Shown: positions 23,992 to 37,170, counted from the first letter of the stretch. The stretch: 64,000 bases of DNA from Archilochus colubris (GCA_023079485.1 CM041084.1:17822609-17886608); one strand, 5' to 3'. The notes: generated from the letters alone by a model not told the origin. Numbers and translations: made by a program.

Positions 23992-24042
23992 TTGATTGAA
24001 TTCAAGAACAAATGAAGGCAGAACTTGAAAATTAAAGACCTG
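23992..24042 (+). pseudogene. Broken coiled-coil exon of the C10orf67-like gene
   Basis: A 51-nt piece flanked by TATATTGCAG and CTG/GTAAGA. In the expected phase 0 it begins LIEFK and ends KIKDL, but a TGA interrupts it at codon 8. The middle reads as QMKAELEN in another frame. Two small compensating deletions (1 nt and 2 nt) would explain this, with the total length still a multiple of three. All three frames contain a stop, so as written the exon cannot be an internal coding exon. Confidence 0.4.
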
Positions 24043-26907
24043 GTAAGATACTTATGTTTTGTTTGGTTTTTTTTTAAAACCATCATTTATTGCAAATGTA
24101 ATAAAATATTCAAAACTATTTTAATATCCTAGAGGTTGAAAGAAACCTTCATAATTAGGGAAGTTGCTTTGCATATGAGAAACTATAGCAAAATTACTTT
24201 ACAGTTTTATTTAGTTCTTACTGTATTTTAAGAGGAACAGATATAAACAATGCTACGAGAAATATTTTTTTTAAAGCACTAATCTTTTTTTTTAGGAAGA
24301 CTTGGAAAATATATAATAAATGCAACATTATTTGAAAAGATTTGCTGCTGCTGTTTGCAAATGTCATAGGCAACGATACAGAGTTTTGTCTTAAAATATT
24401 TTTGTATTCTGCATTAGTCTCATAAGAACACTGCCTTTTATTTTCTTTTTACATGATCCAGGAACTTTCCAGACGGCTGGTCCTTTATTTTACCATTTGA
24501 CTTTTTTTTTTTCTCCTAGCCTGATTTCGTACTGGCTTTCACACTGATCACCACTAGTATGTCTTTGTTACAGTAAACTGACTGGGTTTATTATAATAAA
24601 AAATAAAACACAGCTTGACTTGCAATCTAAATGTGCTGGAAAAGAATATGATACTGTTTAGAAGAGAAAAGGTTGTGAATAGAAAATCAGTACCACTTCA
24701 GTTATTTAAACATTTGCTTTTCTGCAGCTTGTCAAACTTTGTGCCAAGTCATAGCTGCTTTACTTTGTTTTGTTAATCTCAGCACCATGTGTCTTGGGCT
24801 TTTTTAGTAGGGGGCCAGTCCTGCAGTACTGACTTGGTTTTCAGTTTCAGTGAGTCTGAGTAAGTACTGTAGCACTGCATTTTTTTAAATTTACAAAAAA
24901 AAACAAACCTATAATGTTTCGAGGTAAGTCTTTCAAGTCAGTTTGTGAAGGTTAAGCAAAAAAAGCCTAAAAAGTAAATTGCTTATTAAATAAATTTTAA
25001 TAAGCAACTTCATAAGAAAATAGTTTATAATTCTTATCATATTTTAAGAAAATTTCTTTAACCTGAAGATGGAACCAAAGCTCTGGGGGAAATTATAAGT
25101 AAAATATTTTAAAATTTTATTGTTGCATTTTATTATTTACTTATTGCCCTGTTAGGACATAGACTCTGCTCTTTCAAGGAAAATATTTTGGCATAAGAGT
25201 GTGCCAGCAGAGAGTCCTAGCTACTGCTAAAAATCACAATCTGATTTATATATTTACCAAAAGTACTTGAAGGCATTGTGGCGGTATAATGAGGATTTGT
25301 TTGGCTTCATACTCTGTTTCTGAAGTGATCTATAACATGAAAACAATTCAGACTTCTGGATCTCAAATGGTAGCTGAGGCACATAGAACATTTTAAGTCA
25401 CAAACTGAGTTGTGGTAGCTCTAGAAATCCCAGTGGGACCTTAGCAAAGGTTAAGTAGTCAGTTTTGACATATCCTTAATCTAGAGATTTGGAAGATTTT
25501 ACTGATTCTGGAAAGACTATATGTGTCTTTAAAATAAGTATTGATTTTCAGGCATGTTTTTGTTTTTTTTATTATTGTTCCAATGTTAGTTCCAATATTT
25601 ATCTAGAAATTATTCAACTGAGGGGATTTTCTGAGTTCAAAACAAATTAGTGCCTTGAAGTCAAACGTTTGCAAAGGCTGTTGAGTGAGATTTGGCATTA
25701 CTCCTCCCTCTCCTCCTGCTTCTAAAAACAAGCACACTGTTGCCAAACCTAGAGCATATCTGTGAAGTGGGTTCTAAGGTCCTTAAGTTCCCCAAAACAA
25801 CCATGAAATGTGAAGATACTTTAACTAACCTGCAATACCTAATATTATTTAGCATGCAACCTTTTCTGGCCTTATCTTTGTGTATTATCAAACAAATCAG
25901 TATTAGGCAACTCAGAGCAGTAATGTGGAAAAAATATTGCAAGTGGAATTCTTCTTTACTGGGAAACAACAAGGAAGGAGTAGTCTAGGTGAGAACTTAA
26001 ATTCTTTGCTCATTGAGGGCTTCTTATTGATAGTCTGAATGCATACACATGTGGAAATGAAAGATGGACAAGAAAGAGAGAAAAACCACTCACAGAGTCT
26101 GTGGTGCTCACGAGAAAGAAGAATATTCATTGAGTGAAAATAATTATTCATAAGTAAGTTTTTAAAGCATTTTCATGAAAAGTTTTACATAAATATATTA
26201 TATTCTGTATCATCATACAACTCTGCATATTTTACTGCCTTGCAATAAATAAAAATGATAGTGGTATAAAATTAGATTACCTAGGAGTTTAAAACCTGAA
26301 AAATGTAACAATGTTATATGAAAATTACAAAAAATAATCACTAGCAAAATACTCAAAAGTGAATCAATATTAAAATCCTGGAATAAATATTAGGAGGGGA
26401 AATGTCACTTGATTTAATGTTCCCCTTTTATCATTTTTAATGATTCTATCAATATTCCATTTCATAAACAATATTTTTGTTTTCCTATTTGTTGAGTAGT
26501 ACAAATTTAGGAGCAATGCTGAGCAGTTAACACAGAAGCAACTGCCTTTCTTACAACTCAGGGCAAGCCAAGGAGATGCTGTCACTTGCTCACGTTGTTG
26601 ATAGTCCCAGCTTACATCCAACAAAGTTTTTGAAGAAAAACTGTAAGTATTTTTCTATTTAGTTACTGTGTGCCCAGGTGGTGAACTGAAAGACTGTTTC
26701 TCACTGTCATAAATCAAAATACAAATGCAGTTAGCTTTAAATCTGCAAAACAATGTATTTTGAATATACTATTTACAGATGAGGGTTTTTTTTTTCATTT
26801 TAGTAGAATTTTTTAAATTAACTGTAATTCTGAGTCAATACTAAACTTTTCCAAAAGTTTATTTCTATAACACTGTTCCTTTTCTTGGTGGTTCCTTTTA
26901 GTAACAG
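24043..26907. other. Intron-like stretch, no gene seen
   Basis: AT-rich unique DNA with poly-T and poly-A runs. Opposing 98- and 103-codon frames at 25,661-25,988 overlap each other and look like chance. Confidence 0.45.
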
Positions 26908-27008
26908 AAGAAGAAAGAAGACACTGAGGAAAAAGTGCAAAGTGTCCTGGGTGTGACACAGAAAAAAAATTTACCTAAGTCATCCCATCTTTCTAAAGAA
27001 TTACTCTT
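26908..27008 (+). CDS. Lys/Glu-rich exon of the C10orf67-like gene
   Basis: The exon follows TTTTAGTAACAG and ends at CTT/GTAAGT, a strong donor. In phase 0, as the chain requires, it reads KKKEDTEEKVQSVLGVTQKK and continues to ...SSHLSKELL with no stop; it leaves in phase 2. The better acceptor (TTTTAG, 26900-26901) would place a TAA in frame, so the start at 26908 is a compromise. I do not recognise the sequence itself. Confidence 0.4.
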
Positions 27009-29144
27009 GTAAGTTCTCCTGCTCACTTGCCAACTTTTGAATCCTTTAGGTAGAAAAAACATGTTGAAGTCTTTAATATTTTAAAACATTCTGAAGGTTT
27101 TCCTTTTAAAAATGCTTTTTCCTTATTTGTAAGAATGATTAGCAGTTTCAAATCTATAATAGTTTTCTATTAGTTATTTGAACTATTTAAAAACTCATTC
27201 TACTATGAGGTTTCTGAATGTGACCATAATCAAATAAAAATGTAAGTTGTCATCTGTACCTCTGATTACATCCTGTCACTTACCAAAGGTGTGAGGAAAG
27301 TTAAACTGTTTGTATTTCTCTATTGCTATGAGTTATATTTTAAACATTCTGGAAAAATTATATCTATACTTCTGGACACTCTTCAGCTTTCACAGGGTAT
27401 TTTTATATGACAGAATAGATGTAGTGAACAATTATAAGAACAAAGGATTTACTATTGTCTTATTAATAATAAAAAGTTAGATTTAATTTAGGTTTCACAA
27501 TGCCTTTATTTGAGTAAAGATTGTTTGTATTTCTGATCTACCTAGAACTTCAAATAATATATTTAAAAAATCAATATTTAGAAGTTATTATCTAAATCAA
27601 TGTATTAATCAGCTTCACTTTTTGAAGCTGGATTTCCTTCAATAGTTATTTAACATATCCTATTAATCATGGTTAGACTTAGAAAGCTCTGGCATGTGGT
27701 GAGAACAAGCCATATGCTGAGATAAACTGAACTGGAGCACCTCTAGGTTAGTTGAAGTATGCATGGGGTTGAAGTATGCATGATGTCTGAAAGTGGTATT
27801 TCATGATATTAAAACAAAAAAATTGGAATATCATTGGTAATTATCTATTTGTTACATAGACTTATGGCTGAAAGTGTTACAGGCATAGAGGAATATCCTT
27901 TATTGAATAATTTCATTTAACTTAATGTTTAATGGATTCAGTAACATTTAAGTGCTACTCGGACACTTACCAGATGTCTTCTTGCCCTAATGCTTTAATG
28001 ACACAGTAAAGTCACAGCAGAAATACCATAACATTTCAATCTCAGTAGCAACAATGTAAAGTTTTGACAAAAAATCAGCCTAGAAACCAACAAAAAAACC
28101 CCCACAAACCTGCTTAGATACTATAAGAACTGTCTTGCTATGGAATTTTCCCTGATCTTGCACAGATGAGCATCTGACCCCCTAAGGATTATGTAGGCAC
28201 TGAGAACTAGGTCTTCACCAGAAACTTGGCTCATGAAGCTGGGATATTATGTGGTACAGGAAATAAAGAGCTGTAGACAATAGTTAAGTCATTTTTGTAC
28301 TCAAAAGCCTACCTTCAAGTGCTTTTGCATGTCTAGGCTCTTACTGAAGGGTTATTAGCTTTTCCTGCAAACCTTTGCCAGTGTTGAGCTGGTTCGTTTG
28401 AAAAGAGTAGAGGTTTAGGCTAAAGGTATTGTGGCCAGTTGCAAGGAAGGAAAAATGTGAAACTGCAAAGTTGAAAGAAAATTATAACTAATATAAAAAA
28501 ATAGCACTTAGATGAATCATTCCTTAGATCTCATCTTTTATTCTAGTACAATGTGATAAATAACTATTTTGGTTTATCCAGTATTTTATCAATATTTATA
28601 AATTATTTTATAATTTTTGTGGTTGCAAATGCTTCTACATCTTGTATCTTTTAGTATTTTGTGAGTCATCCTGCTATATATGTGTCAAAATCCCACTATT
28701 GACCAATTCTTTACCTGTCTAAATACACCTGAGGAACAGAAATAGTACTTGATTACAGTTTCACCTTTAAAATGACTGAGCCTGGTTCTTCTCTGTTAGA
28801 AATGTTTTGAGGAGTTTGAAATATTGCTACATTTTACTGTGTTCCTTTAATACCTGATTCTCCTGTTCTATCAGGCATCATCCTTGGCTGTATAATATTT
28901 TTGACCAATTTACTGCTGCTATTTCACACCCTTTTTTCCTGTTAGATGAATTTCTAATAATATCCCATCCATAATAACCATATCTCTATTACATTTTTAC
29001 TAGCAATCATAGTGCTGTTCTTCCTAGTGCCCACAACTTTCCTAATTGCTATAGTGCTTTAAAATACATCAGACACAAAGAGATTTTAACCTGGTGAATT
29101 AAAAATTAATTTATCAGAGATGTATGGTTTTGTGTTGATATTGA
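27009..29144. other. AT-rich intron-like stretch, no gene seen
   Basis: Nothing recognisable. An exon linking 27,008 to 32,877 would be expected somewhere between if the phases are right. Confidence 0.45.
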
Positions 29145-29387
29145 TCAACACTACTAATACTGCAAGAGAACATCTATCTTCCTCCTCCATCTGACCTTCG
29201 AAAAAGAGCAAAGCACATTTATTCACTTCAGTCTCTTAAACAAGCAGAGAAATGCCCAGACCTGACACTCCTTGCTGACCATCACAAGGGGGATGTGGGG
29301 CCACCCCCATCATCAGGGATCCCCAGACATCCCTACCCTGATCTCCTGCCCATAGCTCTACAGCCCTGCAGGGATGGTGCCTCTTAG
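29145..29387 (+). other. GC-richer open frame of 80 codons without an ATG
   Basis: Between a TGA (29142-29144) and a TAG (29385-29387) one frame is open for 80 codons. It includes LRKRAKHIYSLQSLKQAEKC and a Pro-rich tail (GPPPSSGIPRHPYP). Base composition is clearly richer in G+C than the surroundings. It lacks an ATG and clear splice sites. It may be an exon of the surrounding gene, a fragment of an unrecognised mobile element, or chance. Confidence 0.2.
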
Positions 29388-29860
29388 AAACCATGTAGAC
29401 TTTGGCATGGCCTCAGGTGCTTTCAATCTACAATCTGCTGTTAATGAGTAAAACACTAAATGATATTGCTAAGGTTCTGTAGAGTTTTTTTAATATTTGA
29501 ATGTGGGTTTGAAGGAACACAATAGCACAGTCAATAAAGTTCAATTAGTATTCAATTATTACTAAGTACACATACGGTGTTAGCTGGTATTTTACTCAGT
29601 GTTTGTAGTGTAGCAGATATGTGTAATTTTGTATTGTAGAAAGAGCAGGGGACATCTGCATTCACCTCTAGAAATTTTTAGGTATCTAGATAGGGATTAT
29701 GTTTATCCATTTTGAGGATTTTAAAAATAACAGGATATCTGTTTACACTGTTTGAGCTGATGGCTGCATATTGCACTATCGATAAACCAAGATAGATACA
29801 GGCAAGAGGAGTTAGTGGTTATTACAGATAAATACTTATTCCAAAGATGGTAAAATATCT

Positions 29861-29941
29861 TAGAATCACAGAATCATTTAGGTTGGAAAAGACCTTTAAG
29901 ATCATCAAGTCCAACCACAGATCATTCTAGCTAGCCCTGTC
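29861..29941 (-). mobile_element. CR1 LINE 3' end fragment
   Basis: AGAATCACAGAATCATTTAG then GTTGGAAAAGACCTTTAAGA and TCAAGTCCAACC: the reverse complement of a CR1 3' end. Confidence 0.92.
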
Positions 29942-32098
29942 AATAGGGAGGTTTTTCTTACTGAATACTTTTAATTATTTTCTTAGTTTAGAGAAAATAA
30001 TTCATATTCAATTAATATAGTGAGGGGAAGGATATAATAGTAGAGCAGAATGAGTGTCATAGATAATAGAATTGCCACAGTTCTCCTGAAATCTGTTTCA
30101 TAGACTTGTGTCTCTTTTTGTAATTCTATTTCTCAGTTTCATTCTGTTTTCTAACATTACTAAATCCTTCCCTTAATTCCTCATATTTACTACAGACTGA
30201 ATAGATTTCCCCCTTACTAATTATACTCTTCAAAATTTATGCCTTGTTATTGTAAAACCTTGTAATAATAGCATAATTAGTGGGGGAAATTGATATTGGG
30301 GTTTAAATCTGTCTTATTGTAACATCCTAACTTATATTACAGACAAGCTCAGCTTACTTTCCAAAGTTAAGTTTTGGAGTCCTACTCAATGGGATTCATG
30401 TTTTGGTGTTCAGGAGCCAATAGACTTTATTTGCTAGGTTTAAACCAAGGTTCACTTCTTTCACATTGCCTGAGGATCTGAGGTGGTGTAACCATGCTGA
30501 AGCACTAGCTAAGCCATTGCTTCCTCTGCCAAGTACATAGTTTTCATCTGTACTAAGAGGTGTATCAAGAAAATTTATGTAATGAAATTTGGTGGGTCTT
30601 CAAACTATTCATTTGCAAATAAGATGCTCCTAGAATTCCTATCACATAAGAGCTTATATAAGTAGACAATATATAGTTATGTGCTGGGAACACCTCATTA
30701 ATGACACAGAGAAAGGATTTCCTCTAGAACAGATGGCCCTTGTAGTGTTAACCAAACTGTTCATCTAAACCAGCATTGTCTGGAATCTAATGCCCTCAGG
30801 CAAGGATCCGACCCAGTTGTGGAGAGGCACCATGCAATCATGACAGATGGTCATGTGTGGAGACAGTCCAAAGACCATGCAGATGTACCAAGGGTGGTTA
30901 CTGAGAGCTGAAGCTGAAATATTCAGCAGGCTTTTGGTTATGGGGTGTTCTGGTGTCCCACTCTGAACATGAGCATAAAATAAACGAAGGTGCATGAGAA
31001 CTTAAATTGGGCAGAAGGGAGAAAGCAACAGTTTCTGAGCCCTTTAACCACGTTTCAACTGATAGATCAATAGGGGACAGAAAGTTGCTTCTTTAGCTTC
31101 AGTCAGCTTTTACAGAAGGTGTAAAATTCAGTCCCATCATTCTGCAGTGAGTTGAGTGAGTAACAGTAATAAATATTTAGAATTATACGTTTCCAACTTT
31201 TGAAAAGCAAAAAATGTAAGTGACCAATGTGATGATGTTACATTAGTTACATTAGTGTTTTAAAACACTTTTACATAGGAATCTGAATAAAATCTTAATT
31301 AGACATTCCCAAGGTTTTAAAGCTGAAGGATATGAAGTGCAGTTTTAAATAGTGAGGACTTTTCTGATAATGAGATTAATCAAGATCCCTTCTATATTAA
31401 GAATATTTTTCAATCAGCTAGAGATGCTCTTGAAAAGGAGCAGAAGTTTCACTCAATCTTCAAAAGTTGAATTTTAATCCAGTTTGTGGTTGTTTTCCAC
31501 ATTTGGAAAGAGGCTTGTTCTCCTTTTCAGCCAGAAAGTGTGTAATTTCGAGACAGACATGTGATGACAGAGCCTTCAGAGGTGTAAATAAAACCAAGGT
31601 ATAAATGTCAAAGCACAACAGGGATTAATGACAACCATGGTAGTGGTTTGCAATGACGAAAATGAGACAGATGGAAATATAAAATAGAGGGAATTTATAT
31701 GTTTAAAACTGAACTGGTTGAAACCTAGAGAACAGCTGCAGCTAGCCTTAAATTGGAGCTTTTACCATCTTTTCACAGAAAATGGTAAAGGAACCACAGA
31801 TGTAATTGTCATCCATTTATTTTTTACTGTCATGCTATTTGCAAGCGCCACTATCCCAGATCATGGAAAGTCTTCAGATCCTCTCAACCCTGCTGTGTCC
31901 CAGCAGTCAGTGAGGGAAGTCCTGTTATGCTTATATTTAAAGCAGCTGCAATCCATAAGAAGAATCAGCTGGGAATAAAATCTTACAAGCTTGCTTTGCA
32001 CCATTAATACATCACTTGAGATCCACCCCATTTTGTGTATAGCTGCAAGTGAACCTGCTTTTATGAACTCTCCATTTATCCAGCTGTATTGCCACTGA
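29942..32098. other. AT-rich intron-like stretch, no gene seen
   Basis: Unique sequence; short frames only. Confidence 0.5.
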
Positions 32099-32186
32099 AA
32101 TCACAGAGCTGTCCTGCTTGGAAAAGACCTCTAAGATCACAGAATCCAGCCATCAACACAGAAAGAATCACCATGCCCAGTAGAGC
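32099..32186 (-). mobile_element. CR1 LINE 3' end fragment, diverged
   Basis: CTGCTTGGAAAAGACCTCTA and AGATCACAGAATCCAGCC match the reverse complement of a CR1 3' end. Confidence 0.75.
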
Positions 32187-32876
32187 AAGTCTAGGCTTTT
32201 ATGGCACTATGTAACCCATGTGTGAAAGGAGATTTTGGCCATGTGATAGGGTTTGCAGTCATTTTGTAATAATTAATATTTACAGTTACTATAATTTGCA
32301 GCTTTCATGGTATGTAGATAAAATGACTATTTTTGAAAAGGTCTGATAGCACAATGTATCTGCACTACTATCTGTTATTTAACTCTTGTGTTTACACCTC
32401 TGAACTACCCACATAGCTACCATCCATCTGTGTGTGAGAGAAAGCAGAATGTATTTGCAGCTGAAAAAACAAAATGATGACCTGGCTAGGGCAAGGATTT
32501 AATACAAACCAATACTGAAAGTTTGGAAATTCTGTTCAAACAGATAGGTGGGTTATGTATTTGATTTACCAGGTTTCTGTTCAGTGTGTGTGGAGAGCTG
32601 TGGAAATGTAGCAGGGATTAAGTGTTTCTTGGAGGAGGGAATATGTATTTGTGTGAAATGTGAAGCAAGAGCAGGAGATGGCTGGGAAGAGAACTGAGCA
32701 AGCATTTCATCTTTGCTTTTTCTTCCAGATTTGCTCTCGGTTATGTAGAATACAATTTGCAGTTGGATAAGTAATATATACAGTCCCCTGCTGAGAGAAT
32801 GGAAGATTTGAGGTCACTTGTTTTGTTTCAGATTTCTGGTATGAATGGCTGGTCAATGGTGCTCTCTTTCCATGAG

Positions 32877-33034
32877 TTGTAAAAGTATTAGAGGAAACTA
32901 CAGTTTTAATGACCAATCTACCTATGCAAACTGAAACTGGAAAGATAATGCTTGAGGAGAAGAGACAATTCGAGATTTCACAACTTGTGGAACAGAAATA
33001 TCTTACAAAACATAAGAAAGAACTTACTGATGAG
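32877..33034 (+). CDS. Coiled-coil exon of the C10orf67-like gene
   Basis: The frame reads VKVLEETTVLMTNLPMQTET and continues through EEKRQFEISQLVEQKYLTKH to ...KKELTDE, an open helical, charged peptide of about 52 codons. The presumed acceptor is CTTTCCATGAG and the donor GAG/GTGGTC (weak). It needs one base from the previous exon, while the 26.91-kb exon leaves two, so an exon is missing between them, a boundary is wrong, or the gene is broken. This is the most protein-like piece of the chain. Confidence 0.4.
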
Positions 33035-33185
33035 GTGGTCTTTTTAATTATAACAAATTAAGGCATTTAGGTATAGATTTTATACATATGTATTTATGCA
33101 CAGACCTTTTTTAAGTCTATGGATCTCACAAAACCACTGTGTCTTTAACTCTGGTTGCTGAGGTAATGATGCTGTTAGAATTATC

Positions 33186-33222
33186 TTAAAAGTCTTTTCC
33201 AACTAAACAATTCTATGATTCT
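33186..33222 (+). mobile_element. CR1 LINE 3' tail fragment
   Basis: AAAAGTCTTTTCCAACTAAA then CAATTCTATGATTCTA: a very short CR1 3' end with its octamer tail. Confidence 0.8.
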
Positions 33223-36200
33223 AGTAGACATATTTATGTAGCAGCTTTATCCCAGGACCTTACAGAATTTCTCACGACATTTCTCTGAGAGAAATAGGAA
33301 TCAGCATCCCAAGAAAGGAGAGTGAAAACTGTAATCATACAGTGTCATAAATTTCTACCAAAAGAACACAGAAGCTATGGTGGAGCTCTTCTCAGAGTTA
33401 CTGAGAGCAGATGACACTTGTAGTGCTTCTGGGTGACACAGTTCCAGCCCAGCTCCTCAGGACACAGCTTTCTGATCTGCCATGAAACTGTGACTGAAAG
33501 CCTTGTAAAGCTCTGAATTACCTTGATCTAGATCTTGTCCTAGCATAAATCTTGCTTGTGCTGTTTCTTGGGTAAGCAGAACCTGGGCAGCCAGATGTAC
33601 TAGGACTACATCTATACTGTTGAAGAATTTTTAATGGTATAAATCCTCGTATTTGTGCTTGGGGTTTGGTTCTTTGTCAGCCTCAGTGTGTCTTTATTGC
33701 TTCACTCATGTTTTGGAACAGAGCAACATTCCCCAAGATAAAACACTATAGGAGGTCTGCTGCTGCTTTGCTCCCTGTGTAGCACTGATGATATAATACA
33801 CAGATAGATAGTACTTAGACAGGCACAGCTACATAACATGAGGCCACATCTCAGAAAACACAATACATGTTTTTGGCACCATGCTACAAAAACATCTCTC
33901 TCTTGTAGGCCATGACATAGCCCAGTGCTGTAGGTGGAAAACTACAGGCTAAGAATATCTGAAGTCCACACATGTCCCTTGGGACCAAACCTGACACAGC
34001 ATGAATGCAACCAGTCTACTCTGGAGTCACCAGTACTGATCAGTGTGGACAACAAGTTGCAAAACATATCTTAGGTCAATTACTTTCTCCTTCCAGCAAA
34101 ATATTTTAGTAGTGCACATCTTATGTAGTGCACTCAGCTTCATCAATACCTGAATTAACACACAGTACTTACTAAGACTGAGCTCCACAGCATGCACATA
34201 GGGTGGGAAACCTTGGGAGCCTCCATTATGATAAGGGTTGTCAGAACCCTCCAGAATTCCTGCTGGCAACCTAGGAAGGGAAGTCTGAAAGCTCTAAGAC
34301 AAGATGTGGAAATTGCAGGGTTTCCAGCCAAAGAAAATTTTTATGTGTTTCCTGGAGTGGCAGAACAGGAAACAAGCCAAGTGTCTTGTAATGTGTTCTT
34401 TGCTACTGTTGTAAGGATGAATCAAACTTTAAATTCAAGTTTATGGAGTCCTGATGGAAGCTTTTTAGTCTTGTAAGCATCATAATTCATTCTTTCAATT
34501 TTTATTTTATTTTTCAGAATTTCAAGTTTATTTCAAATCCATCTGGCCTGATCACAAGTTTTAAAGAAAAATATTTCCCTCCAACTGCACCATTCTGTTG
34601 GATGTAGTGCATGTGAGTTCTTTTCCTGTATTTTTTCGTTTCCACAGCACCAACCAAAGGTATAGAAAGGCAGGGATTCCTGCCCTACAAATGGGGAACT
34701 GTAATGAAGTGCACCCATGGCACACCAAACTCTCCCTAAACTTCATGCTTGTTTTGTTTGATACAGTATCTGTAAGATCAGTGAATGGTTTCTCATTAAG
34801 TTCACTATTCATTGAAATAGGCTCTGTGTTATCTTCTCATCATGCTGAGAACAGGTTACATTGATAACATAATGACAGTGTTATCAGTGGTTTTAGTAAT
34901 AATGCAAGTCTCTGTAGACAAAAAAAATGTTCTATTATTCTTAACAGGTCTCACTTAATGAGTATGTACTAGGTTACTTAAAGAGGTAGATAATGGAAGA
35001 TGTTTTTAACAGAGACCATTAACATTGCTTGTTTAAATAAGAGATTAATATTTCATTTTATACATAGATAATCATTGTAACATCACAGAAACAGATTCAT
35101 CTTGATGAAAAGCCAATTAATGGTGAGATCTAAACAGACTATGGCAACATCTTTACTTTTTCTTTTTTTTTTCTGGTAGCTTATTAAAGAATCATGCAAA
35201 TTATTTTTTCATGACAATGCAATAATCTGGGCAGCAGATATTTGTCTTTAATTTAGCCTGTATATTGTTATAATCTTATTATAACGATTTTTTTTTTAAT
35301 AACTATAAAATATGTGAGCCCTCTTGTGGTCAAAATATCTTTGACCTGTCTTAAGAAATCATCAAAGACTTTGTGTCCCGGAGAACAAATTACCTGAAAA
35401 ATATCTAGACAACATTGAATGTAAATTTGTTTAGGTAATGCCTTCTAATGTCAGTTCTCCTTAATTTTTCATAACAATTAAATCCATTTAATTTTTTTTT
35501 AATTTACTCTTTGTAGCTAAAATGCCTATGAGGTTGTGGATTTGTAACCAGACACAAACAGGGCACAGAACTCTTCAGATTTCTAATAACTCTGTCCATT
35601 CTCGTATCATTGCCATGAAACATGCTAAATGTTTTTTGTGAAGATCTTTTTTATGATGCAGGGTTTTTACTTTAAAGTCTTGATATGTATCAATGATTTG
35701 AGTAATATAGGACCAAATATGACTATCAGTCAGAGCTGTCTTGTAGTTGTTACTGACCTGGAGCTACACTCAGTGGTGATTTTGTGGCAGAAGAGCCTGT
35801 ATTTTGTTGCCACTTATCACTCTTTTCTCACAAATTCAACAGAAAATAGTTCAAACAATCCAAATTACATGTTCTTTTTTAAGGTAAATTCTTATCACAC
35901 AATATAATACTTTTCACCTGTTTCAAGTTTGTTCGGTTGGGATTTTTTGTTTTGTTTTGTTTTGTTTTGCTTGCCTTCATTAGAAGGATCTGATTCTGCA
36001 GTGTAATACTTCTATTTGTAAAGAAATTGGAAAAAAATTACAGCTGTTCAAATTACCTCAGGAACTGGACCTTGAGAAATTGGGTAGCAATTTTCATTGA
36101 TTAGATAAAATGTCAGCACTCTGTGGTTAAAGTTATAGTAAATTTATTGACAGGAAAAGGACGGTGCTTAAAATTTAAAGTGTATATTCTACTGCTCACA

Positions 36201-36402
36201 GATTTTTCTACTGTATAAGGTCTGGTCTTTGATTCATACTTTTAATGGAAATCACATTTTAGTGTCTATATGCTCCATGGATGGCTGAGCACCGACTGGT
36301 TATTTATTCTAATTTTGCTGGTTCATTTGAGTAATTATTTCCCCTGAGGCCTGAAAAACATACAAAAAAGTACCACAGTATCATTTTTGTTACTGTTTTT
36401 TA
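33223..36402. other. Intron-like stretch, no gene seen
   Basis: Unique AT-rich DNA. TTTATTTTTCAG at about 34,518 precedes a 29-codon open stretch (NFKFISNPSGLITSFKEKYF...) ending in TAG, too weak to call as an exon. Confidence 0.45.
35943..35970. repeat. (TTTTG)n microsatellite
   Basis: About five TTTTG units. Confidence 0.88.
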
Positions 36403-36577
36403 CAGCCTGTCAAGGTCCCTCTGGATGGCTGCCCTTCCCTCCAGCATGTCATCCCCACCACACTTGGGTGGCACTGGGAAACCTCCTGGGGATGCACTCA
36501 ATCCAGGTCACTGTCCCAGTCCCCACCCCTGAGGAACACCCCTCACCACTGGTCTCCATGTTGACATCAAGCCATAG
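36403..36577 (-). mobile_element. CR1 LINE internal fragment
   Basis: GTCAAGGTCCCTCTGGATGG, CCCCACCCCTGAGGAACACC and CACTGGTCTCCATGTTGACA are reverse-complement CR1 coding words. Both ends are missing. Confidence 0.88.
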
Positions 36578-37042
36578 TCAATTAAATATAACAAAATGTA
36601 GCATCCTACTTGAAATCTTTTGTTAGTGTTGATTTCTCACTTAGCAGATTTAAACTACACTTTCTTGCAATGTGTTTAGTTTGTGATGTTTGTTCCTTAC
36701 AGGTGGCTTGTCCTGTTTGTGTTGAAAGTGGTACAGGAGTTATGAAAGAATTCAGAGCTGGGTTAGATTTGTCTTTAGCTTTCTTCTTTAAGGAGGTCTT
36801 TTTTTTCCTAAATCTAGGTGTTTCAATATGGTCTGTAGTTAATAATTACAACTTTTCTTACAGTTTTGTGAAGCATAAGATAAGACTTCTATGTATCCAA
36901 AAGTCAGCATTTAGAATCTGCATAGTTAAAGTTTGTTTCTTAATGTCAGCCATGACTTGCTGTAGACATATATGGAATTGCCCATTTCTCTACAATATGA
37001 ATTATGATATTTACATGCATTTTTTATTATTATTGGTTTTTT

Positions 37043-37110
37043 TAAGAGATATTTAGCTTTAAAGAGATATTTAAAGAGATATTTAAAGAGATATTTTAAA
37101 GAGATATTTA
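37043..37110. repeat. Tandem repeat of a 12-bp unit, about five copies
   Basis: AAAGAGATATTT-type units repeat with small indels. They make a false KYLFKYLFK frame on the minus strand. Confidence 0.88.
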
Positions 37111-37170
37111 ACAATCAAATTTTCTGATTTTTTGCTTTCAAGTGCATGCAATAACAAGTACTTGTGAAAA

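Noticed and set aside
34518..34604. Acceptor-preceded 29-codon stretch NFKFISNPSGLITSFK...
   Set aside because: Good acceptor, but no donor before the TAG and no resemblance to the other exons; chance level.
36926..37114. KYLFKYLFKYLFK repeat peptide on the minus strand
   Set aside because: Translation of the 12-bp tandem repeat at 37,043-37,110.
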